A stretch of DNA of 64,000 nt from Mediterranea massiliensis (GTDB taxonomy: Bacteria; Bacteroidota; Bacteroidia; Bacteroidales; Bacteroidaceae): positions 96,541-160,540 of the forward strand of contig SUYA01000005.1 in the NCBI GenBank assembly GCA_015060695.1, read 5' to 3'. The notes beneath the pieces were generated by a model. It ran no database searches, had not been told where the DNA came from, and worked only from the letters and a program-made list of their open reading frames with translations. A program made the translations under genes and the position numbers. This document shows positions 17,931-24,474 of the stretch, in pieces (within the stretch, counting starts at the first letter, position 1; the number at the start of each line of letters is the position of its first letter).

Positions 17931-19034
17931 ATGATTGAATATATCATACTGAAGAATTTCAAGTGCTTTGATGAGTTGCAAGTTAGGTTGGCTCCCCTAA
18001 CCCTTGTGACAGGAATGAATGGTGTGGGAAAATCTACATTGATTCAGTCTTTGTTGTTGATACGGCAGAGTTTTATCTCGCGTTATTTTCAAGATGATTA
18101 TCTTTGTCTGAATGGGGAACTGGCAAACCTGATTAATGGGGAGGCTTTGCTATACAAACAGGCAGAGAATGATTCTGTTGAGATTTGTATAGAGGATTCG
18201 GAACATGATTTCGTATTCAAGATTCCGCAAACTGATAGTGAGAATCATTTGCAGCATGTGGAGATTTCTCCAAAGGATTATTCCAAACGTGGATTATTCT
18301 TGTTCGAGGATGATTTTGTTTATCTGAATGCTGAGCGGTTGGCTCCACAAATGGATTATAAATTGATGAATCCATCGGAGAAAAAATATAGCCGCTTGGG
18401 TAATAAGCATGGCGATAAGGCTGTTGGGGTATTGTTTGATGCAATTGATAAAGTTACGGATTTGACTATACCGGCCATGAAGGCTGAAGCTGTATCTACT
18501 CTTCGTCTTGGCGATAATGTATCGGCTTGGATGAGTTATATCATGGGCACAAAAATCACAGCAAAAGTGGAAAAGGTGAACAGTGATGATTTACGATTGA
18601 CTTATACCATGGGGGATGTTGCCAAGGAAAATGTGTTTTCTCCTTTGAATTCTGCTTTTGGTTATTCTTACTTATTACCGATTGTGACTGCTGTTTTAAC
18701 TGCTAAGAAAAATGGAGGTATTTTATTGGAAAATCCTGAGGCGCATTTGCATCCTGCGGCACAGTTTAGATTGGGCTTGTTCCTTGCAGTGGCTGCTGAA
18801 CAAGGTATCCAATTGATTATTGAAACTCATAGTGACCATTTGCTGAACGGAATACGTGTAGCGGCTAAGGAGAAGAAAATCTCATCGGATAATGTTTCGA
18901 TTCTATATTTTGCAGATAGTGATGGCTATCACGATGCACAGCGAATTGTATTGGATGAAGAAGGGGATTTGGACAGATGGCCCAATGGATTCTTTGATGA
19001 GTGGGAAAAGGCTTTGGATACGTTAATAGGTTAA
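17931..19034 (+). CDS. AAA/OLD-like ATPase with DUF3696-type C-terminus
   Basis: A 367-residue SMC/ABC-like ATPase. The Walker A loop is GMNGVGKST near residue 30, Walker B is ILLENPEAHLHP near residue 263, and THSDHLLNGIRVA carries the switch His. The N-terminus MIEYIILKNFKCFDEL is typical of RecF/OLD relatives. The C-terminal tail (LDRWPNGFFDEWEKALDTL) matches the DUF3696 end. Such ATPases commonly drive nucleases in defence systems. It sits between the DUF262 gene and an unknown gene with gaps of 12 and 9 bases. Confidence 0.82.
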   Translation: MIEYIILKNFKCFDELQVRLAPLTLVTGMNGVGKSTLIQSLLLIRQSFISRYFQDDYLCLNGELANLINGEALLYKQAENDSVEICIEDSEHDFVFKIPQTDSENHLQHVEISPKDYSKRGLFLFEDDFVYLNAERLAPQMDYKLMNPSEKKYSRLGNKHGDKAVGVLFDAIDKVTDLTIPAMKAEAVSTLRLGDNVSAWMSYIMGTKITAKVEKVNSDDLRLTYTMGDVAKENVFSPLNSAFGYSYLLPIVTAVLTAKKNGGILLENPEAHLHPAAQFRLGLFLAVAAEQGIQLIIETHSDHLLNGIRVAAKEKKISSDNVSILYFADSDGYHDAQRIVLDEEGDLDRWPNGFFDEWEKALDTLIG

Positions 19035-19043
19035 TCTTTCTCT

Positions 19044-19919
19044 ATGGAACTGCCTTTGAATGAATGGGATGTGGCATTAAGGCCTGGAGCGTTTATGTCG
19101 TGTAAGGCGTGGTATGACTTCATGGCATTGATGGATATATTGGCTAAAGAATATGATGTCCAGAAAGTGTTGTTCCCCAAAAATGAGGCTTCCATTCTTC
19201 ATGGAGAAATATATGAACTGAAATCTGATAATTTACGTCTGAGAGTTAAATACTTTTATAGTAGGTTTGTAAAAAAACACACTGACTCGCCTGAATATAA
19301 TGAATATATCTGTCGTGATAAAAAATCGAAAGAGGATATTGCCATGTTATTGACATTGGCTTATACTGAGGATAGGCCAACAATCAGTATTGTGTATGAT
19401 AACTGTTTTGCATGTGATTCGTTTGACGCATATTTGCATAATAGTGACAAGAATAAAGGAAAGAATGTTTCTGTCAAAAATCTGCATATTGGGAATGTAG
19501 AGGTATATAAGGATGATTTGCTGACTGGAGTACCTGATCGTAATGTAGATCCTATCTCTAATCCTATTTGGAATATCGAAAAAACAAAAAAATATTGTGA
19601 TTCTCTACCCGATTTTTCAACATTGTCCGACGGTGAAAAAATCGTAAGATTAAAACAAGAAGGAACATTTGTGGCGCGATTGAATGGTTGGATTGAGGAT
19701 AAAAAGTTGTCTTCAATCAATTCGAGTAAGAAGAAAATTCGTCGCATATTCAGACCTATCAAATTCAAACATAGTGAAGCCGCTTTTTTGAGTATCGATT
19801 TTGAAAAGCCGGCTTTTGAATTACTTAATCATCGTGGAAAACATATAAGAGAGATTTCTTATTTAGGAGATGTAAATACAGGATATAAGCGTGGACATGA
19901 CATCAAATTAAAGCGATAA
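19044..19919 (+). CDS. Unknown protein, third gene of the DUF262/ATPase cassette
   Basis: A 291-residue soluble protein that I do not recognise. No signal peptide or membrane segment is visible. The middle is charged and rich in Lys and Asp. The C-terminus (residues 255-291) has a compact pattern, SIDFEKPAFELLNHRGKHI then YLGDVNTGYKRGHDIKLKR, that looks like a small folded domain with conserved Asp, His and Arg. It could be the effector of the cassette, for instance a nuclease, but no catalytic motif can be assigned. It follows the ATPase gene by 9 bases. Confidence 0.7.
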   Translation: MELPLNEWDVALRPGAFMSCKAWYDFMALMDILAKEYDVQKVLFPKNEASILHGEIYELKSDNLRLRVKYFYSRFVKKHTDSPEYNEYICRDKKSKEDIAMLLTLAYTEDRPTISIVYDNCFACDSFDAYLHNSDKNKGKNVSVKNLHIGNVEVYKDDLLTGVPDRNVDPISNPIWNIEKTKKYCDSLPDFSTLSDGEKIVRLKQEGTFVARLNGWIEDKKLSSINSSKKKIRRIFRPIKFKHSEAAFLSIDFEKPAFELLNHRGKHIREISYLGDVNTGYKRGHDIKLKR

Positions 19920-19961
19920 AGAAGAGTCTTTAATTCTGTATTCCCCAAAATGTGAGTTAGT

Positions 19962-20645
19962 ATGTTTTTTAAATTTATTTTTGACCGTACAGCGGCGCTG
20001 TTCGGTCTGCTTGTGTTATGGCCTGTGCTCTTGATTGTAGGCATATTGGTGAAGGTGAAGATGCCGGGAGGGCCGGCATTCTTTGTACAGAAGCGTGTGG
20101 GTAAGGATGGGGAGTTGTTTAACTGCCATAAGTTTCGCACGATGACGGTAAACCATAATGGTTCGACGGTGTCGGTAGCGGGTGATAGTCGTATTACGCC
20201 TTTTGGAGCGAAGCTTCGTCATTATAAATTGGATGAGTTGCCAGGATTGTGGGATGTGCTGATTGGGAAGATGAGTTTTGTGGGACCTCGACCGGATGTG
20301 CCTGGGTATGCGGATAAGTTGACTGGGGATGATCGTGATGTGTTGAAACTTCGTCCGGGAATTACGGGACCGGCTACGCTGAAGTACAGATTGGAGGATG
20401 AGATGATTGCTGACTTCGTCCAAAAAATTAAGAATGGAGAATTGAGAATGGAGAATGGATTGGAGATACCACAGGGGCTGACGGATCAGGAGTTGGCGGT
20501 GTGGTATAATGATAATATTATTTATCCGGATAAGGTGAGGTTGAACTGTTACTATTATCGTAATTATAGTTTCATCAAGGATATTGAGATGATTTTTGCT
20601 ACTGTGCTTGGGTTTAAGGTGAAGTTTGCAGGCGAAGAGGTGTGA
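19962..20645 (+). CDS. Initiating sugar-phosphate transferase (PglC/WcaJ-type) with repeat insertion
   Basis: A 227-residue monotopic membrane enzyme that moves a sugar-1-phosphate onto undecaprenyl phosphate, the first step of repeat-unit assembly. One N-terminal hydrophobic segment (residues 8-30) precedes the catalytic core: FVQKRVGKDGELFNCHKFRTM, LRHYKLDELPGLWDVL, SFVGPRPDVPGY and LRPGITGPATLKYR. Around residues 157-166 a stretch encoded by AGAATKG heptamers interrupts the usual path from the E-rich helix to DKVRLN. The protein may still work because the insertion keeps frame and lies in a loop. Confidence 0.88.
   Translation: MFFKFIFDRTAALFGLLVLWPVLLIVGILVKVKMPGGPAFFVQKRVGKDGELFNCHKFRTMTVNHNGSTVSVAGDSRITPFGAKLRHYKLDELPGLWDVLIGKMSFVGPRPDVPGYADKLTGDDRDVLKLRPGITGPATLKYRLEDEMIADFVQKIKNGELRMENGLEIPQGLTDQELAVWYNDNIIYPDKVRLNCYYYRNYSFIKDIEMIFATVLGFKVKFAGEEV
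20431..20458 (+). repeat. Four AGAATKG heptamers inside the initiating transferase gene
   Basis: Units AGAATGG, AGAATTG, AGAATGG and AGAATGG run without gaps. They encode NGELRMENG-like residues not expected in the family. Seven-base units change the reading frame with each gain or loss, so copy number could switch the gene. Confidence 0.85.
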
Positions 20646-20759
20646 GTAAATTATGATTTATGAACACTAATAGTGATTAACTATAAGTGTTTTGTGAATT
20701 ATTCAGTTGATTCCTTGATTATCACAAAATAAGATTTTTCTTTATTTAAAATAGTTGTA

Positions 20760-20781
20760 CCCCACAGCGTTCGTTGTGGGG
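20760..20781. promoter_or_regulatory. GC-rich hairpin in the leader of the aminotransferase gene
   Basis: CCCCACAGC (20760-20768) pairs with GTTGTGGGG (20773-20781), including one G-U pair, around a GTTC loop. It lies 27 bases before the ATG at 20809. No T-run follows, so it is not a standard terminator; it may affect mRNA stability or translation. Confidence 0.6.
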
Positions 20782-20808
20782 TGGTGCTTTATAATCATAA
20801 AAATAGTT

Positions 20809-22047
20809 ATGGGAAAAAGAATTTATCTTTGCCTGGCTCATATGAGTGGCAAGGAGCAGGACTTTATACAGGAGGCCTTTGATACAAACTGGGTGGTTCC
20901 TTTGGGACCTAACGTGAATGGGTTTGAAAAGGAGTTGGAGAATTTCTTGAATGCCGGTATGCCGGTGGTGGCGTTGTCGGCCGGTACGGCGGCTATCCAC
21001 TTGGCGTTGATTCAATTGGGTGTGCAGGCGGGCGACGAGGTGATTTGCCAGTCGATGACGTTCTGTGCTTCGTGCAACCCGATTACTTACTTGGGGGCTA
21101 AGCCGGTGTTTGTGGATAGTGAACTGGATACGTGGAACATGGATCCGGCGTTGATGGAGGTGGCTATACAGGACCGAATGGAGAAGACGGGACGTAAGCC
21201 GAAGGCGATTGTACCGGTGCATCTGTATGGTATGCCGGCCAAGATGGATGAGATTTTGGCGATTGCCAATAGGTATGGCATTCCGGTATTGGAGGATGCG
21301 GCTGAGGCTCTTGGTTCGGAATACAAGGGACGGAAGTGTGGCACGTTTGGTGAGTTCGGGGCGTTGTCGTTCAATGGTAACAAGATGATTACAACTTCGG
21401 GCGGTGGTGCATTGGTGGTGAAGGATGAGGAGGCAAAGCGGCAGACGATGTTTTATGCTACGCAGGCTCGTGAGCCGTTTCCGCACTATCAGCACGAGAA
21501 GATTGGGTATAATTACCGCATGAGTAATATTTGTGCCGGTATCGGTCGCGGACAGATGACGGTGCTGGATGAGCATATTGCGCATCATCGGTGGGTACAT
21601 TCGCTCTACAAGGAGGCGTTGAAGGATGTAGCGGGTGTTGAGCTGAAGTGTAATCCGGGCGAGGAGTTTGACTCGAACTACTGGCTATGTACGATTTTGA
21701 TTGACCCGGAGAAGACGGGTAAGACGCCGGAGGAGGTGCGTGTCCGTCTGGATGAGGCGGGTATTGAGACGCGGCCGTTGTGGAAGCCGATGCACTTGCA
21801 ACCGGTGTTTAATGGAATTGAGAATGGAGAATTGAGAATTGAGAATGGAGAGTTGAGAAATGGGGAATGGAGAGTGGTGCATTGGGGGGATGGTGTAATT
21901 TGTCAGACCTCGGACAAGAGTGTTTCGTATGTTAACGGGGTGTCGGAGTGGTTGTTCGAACGGGGATTGTGCATTCCGGCCGGACCGTGTGTGACGGATG
22001 AGGATGTGGCGTACATCGTGAAGTGCTTGAAGGAGGCGTTGATGTAG
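20809..22047 (+). CDS. DegT/DnrJ/EryC1-family sugar aminotransferase with repeat insertion
   Basis: A 412-residue PLP enzyme that aminates a keto-sugar nucleotide, probably making an amino sugar for the capsule. SAGTAAIHLALIQLG binds the cofactor, and FGEFGALSFNGNKMITTSGGG holds the PLP-lysine (NGNK). EDAAEALGSEYKG and NYRMSNICAGIGRGQ are also typical. Near the C-terminus, after LWKPMHLQPVF, about 30 extra residues encoded partly by heptamer repeats precede SYVNGVSEWLFERGLC. The ATG at 20809 gives the family start MGKRIYLCLAHM. Confidence 0.9.
   Translation: MGKRIYLCLAHMSGKEQDFIQEAFDTNWVVPLGPNVNGFEKELENFLNAGMPVVALSAGTAAIHLALIQLGVQAGDEVICQSMTFCASCNPITYLGAKPVFVDSELDTWNMDPALMEVAIQDRMEKTGRKPKAIVPVHLYGMPAKMDEILAIANRYGIPVLEDAAEALGSEYKGRKCGTFGEFGALSFNGNKMITTSGGGALVVKDEEAKRQTMFYATQAREPFPHYQHEKIGYNYRMSNICAGIGRGQMTVLDEHIAHHRWVHSLYKEALKDVAGVELKCNPGEEFDSNYWLCTILIDPEKTGKTPEEVRVRLDEAGIETRPLWKPMHLQPVFNGIENGELRIENGELRNGEWRVVHWGDGVICQTSDKSVSYVNGVSEWLFERGLCIPAGPCVTDEDVAYIVKCLKEALM
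21814..21877 (+). repeat. Nine degenerate AGAATKG heptamers inside the aminotransferase gene
   Basis: Units run GGAATTG, AGAATGG, AGAATTG, AGAATTG, AGAATGG, AGAGTTG, AGAAATGG (8 bases), GGAATGG, AGAGTGG. They encode the repeated NGELRIENGELR segment. The 8-base unit restores frame, suggesting an expansion that was later tuned by an indel. Confidence 0.85.
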
Positions 22048-22049
22048 TG

Positions 22050-22151
22050 ATGAGGCGATGGATGAAATGGATGGGTGAGTTGTTGAAGGCTTTGTGTTGC
22101 TTCGGCTGCTTGCCGCATTATCTCTGGTATAAGAGGGATAAAGATAAATAA
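22050..22151 (+). CDS. Small 33-residue Cys/Trp-rich protein
   Basis: A short open frame starting two bases after the aminotransferase stop. It encodes a basic N-terminus (MRRWMKWMGELLKAL) followed by CCFGCLPHYLWYKRDKDK. The amphipathic helix and Cys cluster suggest a small membrane-associated peptide. It ends just before a strong terminator, so it is the last gene of that transcript. Function unknown; it could also be a chance frame. Confidence 0.45.
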   Translation: MRRWMKWMGELLKALCCFGCLPHYLWYKRDKDK

Positions 22152-22170
22152 CTCTTATGAAGGATAAGGA

Positions 22171-22206
22171 AAGCGTGCTTCCCCGACTGGGGTGGCACGC
22201 TTTTTT
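22171..22206 (+). terminator. Intrinsic terminator ending the aminotransferase transcript
   Basis: AAGCGTGC (22171-22178) pairs with GCACGCTT (22195-22202), and CCCC (22181-22184) with GGGG (22189-22192). A run of six Ts follows at 22201-22206. Confidence 0.88.
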
Positions 22207-22347
22207 CGTTAATTGATGGCCGGAGATTTGGTAATGTCGCTTTTTTTTCAGAGATTTGCAAACTGAATAGTATCGAGAGCCGTGGGGCGTCGTCCTCCTT
22301 CTTATTTTATTCTACATGTTGATTGATATATTCAAACGTACTGAAAT

Positions 22348-23220
22348 ATGAAAGGAATTATTCTTGCTGGTGGCAGTGCCACCCGGCTCTACCCGTTATC
22401 GAAGGCTATCTCGAAGCAGATTATGCCGGTGTATGACAAGCCTATGATTTATTACCCCCTCTCTACGCTGATGCTGGCCGGCATCCGCGAGGTGCTTATT
22501 ATCTCTACTCCGCGCGACTTGCCGATGTTTCGCGAGTTGTTAGGTAGCGGCGAGGATTTGGGTATGTCGTTTTCTTATAAGATTCAAGAGCAACCCAACG
22601 GATTGGCACAGGCGTTTGTGCTGGGGGCTGAGTTCTTGAACGGTGAACCGGGCTGCTTAATCTTGGGCGATAATATGTTCTATGGTCAGGGCTTTTCGGC
22701 CATGCTGAAGCGGGCGGCTTCTATTGAAAAGGGGGCTTGCATCTTTGGTTATCAGGTAAAGGATCCACGTGCTTATGGGGTAGTGGAGTTTGATGCAGAC
22801 GGACGGGTGATTTCGTTAGAGGAAAAACCGGAACAGCCGAAGAGTGACTATGCCGTGCCGGGACTTTACTTTTATGACAAGACGGTGACTGAAAAGGCGG
22901 CGGCTTTGAAGCTTTCGGCTCGTGGCGAGTATGAGATTACGGACTTGAACAAGTTGTATTTGGAAGAGGGTACGCTGAAGGTAGAACTCTTTGGACGTGG
23001 CTTTGCTTGGCTGGATACGGGTAATTGTGACAGTTTGTTGGAGGCCAGCAACTTTGTGGCTACCATTCAGAATCGTCAGGGATTCCGCGTAAGTTGTATC
23101 GAGGAGATTGCTTGGCGCAAGGGATGGATTGACGTGGAGCAGCTTTATAAGTTGGGCGAACAGTTGGGTAAGACGGAGTATGGTCAGTACCTGATGGAGT
23201 TGGCAAATAACCATCGTTGA
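22348..23220 (+). CDS. rfbA: Glucose-1-phosphate thymidylyltransferase
   Basis: A 290-residue enzyme that makes dTDP-glucose from dTTP and glucose-1-phosphate. The N-terminus [20 protein letters not shown] is the nucleotide-binding signature, followed by [33 protein letters not shown] and [17 protein letters not shown] match RmlA. It lies 40 bases before rfbB and makes its substrate. Higher GC than the AT-rich core suggests a resident gene at the edge of the variable region. Confidence 0.97.
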   Translation: MKGIILAGGSATRLYPLSKAISKQIMPVYDKPMIYYPLSTLMLAGIREVLIISTPRDLPMFRELLGSGEDLGMSFSYKIQEQPNGLAQAFVLGAEFLNGEPGCLILGDNMFYGQGFSAMLKRAASIEKGACIFGYQVKDPRAYGVVEFDADGRVISLEEKPEQPKSDYAVPGLYFYDKTVTEKAAALKLSARGEYEITDLNKLYLEEGTLKVELFGRGFAWLDTGNCDSLLEASNFVATIQNRQGFRVSCIEEIAWRKGWIDVEQLYKLGEQLGKTEYGQYLMELANNHR

Positions 23221-23260
23221 TTTTTTTTATGTTTCATTTTTTTTAAATTCCTGATTTTAC

Positions 23261-24400
23261 ATGAAGACTTATCTGGTAACAGGTGCCGCAGGGTTTATCG
23301 GTGCCAATTACATTAAATATATCTTGGCAAAGCACGATGATATTAAAGTAGTGATTCTGGATGCGTTGACCTATGCCGGCAATCTGGGTACGATTGCAAA
23401 TGATATTGATGACGAGCGTTGTTTCTTTGTGAAGGGTGACATCTGTGACCGTCAGTTGGCTGACGATTTGTTTGCTCAGTACAAGTTTGACTATGTGGTG
23501 AATTTTGCGGCCGAGAGTCATGTGGATCGCAGCATTGAGAATCCGCAACTGTTCCTGATGACAAATATTTTGGGTACACAGAACTTGTTGGATGCTGCCC
23601 GTCGTGCTTGGGTAACGGGCAAGGACGAACAGGGTTATCCTACTTGGCGTAACGGTGTGCGCTATCACCAGGTTTCTACCGACGAGGTGTATGGCTCGCT
23701 GGGTGCCGAAGGTTTCTTTACAGAAGAAACACCTCTCTGTCCTCATAGTCCTTACAGTGCATCGAAAACCAGTGCCGACATGGTGGTGATGGCTTATCAT
23801 GATACTTACAAGATGCCGGTGACGATTACTCGTTGTTCAAATAACTATGGCCCTTATCACTTCCCCGAAAAGTTGATTCCGCTGATTATCAAGAATATCT
23901 TGGAAGGTAAGAAGTTGCCGGTGTATGGCGACGGTAGCAATGTGCGCGATTGGCTCTATGTGGAAGACCACTGCAAAGCCATTGATATGGTGGTGCGCGA
24001 AGGGGTAGTAGGAGAGGTGTATAACGTGGGTGGTCATAACGAAAAGACCAATCTGGAGATTGTGAAACTGACCATTGCTACCATTCACCGGTTGATGACC
24101 GAGAATCCGGCTTATCGCTCTGTGCTGAAGAAGCAGGAGAAGACGGATGACGGACAGATTGACATCAGCTGGATAAACGAGGAGTTGATTACCTTTGTTA
24201 AAGATCGCTTGGGACACGACCAGCGTTATGCCATTGACCCCACGAAGATTACCAATGCATTGGGTTGGTATCCGGAAACAAAATTTGAGGTGGGTATCGT
24301 GAAGACCATTGAATGGTACCTGAATAACCAAGCGTGGGTGGAAGAGGTGACCAGCGGTGATTATCAGCACTACTACGAACGGATGTACAACAAGCGTTGA
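23261..24400 (+). CDS. rfbB: dTDP-glucose 4,6-dehydratase
   Basis: A 379-residue extended SDR that converts dTDP-glucose to dTDP-4-keto-6-deoxyglucose. The NAD-binding motif is VTGAAGFIGANYIKYIL, with NFAAESHVDRSIENP, STDEVYGSLG (active-site Thr-Asp-Glu) and YSASKTSADMVV (Tyr-x3-Lys). The length is slightly above the usual 350 because of a segment near residues 115-130. It is the last capsule-locus gene and converges on a long minus-strand gene, with a terminator in the junction. Confidence 0.96.
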   Translation: MKTYLVTGAAGFIGANYIKYILAKHDDIKVVILDALTYAGNLGTIANDIDDERCFFVKGDICDRQLADDLFAQYKFDYVVNFAAESHVDRSIENPQLFLMTNILGTQNLLDAARRAWVTGKDEQGYPTWRNGVRYHQVSTDEVYGSLGAEGFFTEETPLCPHSPYSASKTSADMVVMAYHDTYKMPVTITRCSNNYGPYHFPEKLIPLIIKNILEGKKLPVYGDGSNVRDWLYVEDHCKAIDMVVREGVVGEVYNVGGHNEKTNLEIVKLTIATIHRLMTENPAYRSVLKKQEKTDDGQIDISWINEELITFVKDRLGHDQRYAIDPTKITNALGWYPETKFEVGIVKTIEWYLNNQAWVEEVTSGDYQHYYERMYNKR

Positions 24401-24429
24401 ACATCCTTCTGATTGATAAAATATGGCGG

Positions 24430-24474
24430 GAAGCTCGGTGTCAAGGTAACAATACGACACCGAGCTTCTTTTTT
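24430..24474 (+). terminator. Strong terminator of the capsule locus, overlapping the opposing gene's 3' end
   Basis: GAAGCTCGGTGTC (24430-24442) pairs perfectly with GACACCGAGCTTC (24456-24468), and a T-rich run follows on the + strand. The loop and right arm are coding sequence for the last residues of the convergent minus-strand gene ending at 24441. Confidence 0.9.

Noticed and set aside
20760..20781. Hairpin before the aminotransferase as an intrinsic terminator
   Set aside because: No T-run follows on either side, and the downstream gene has no other clear promoter.
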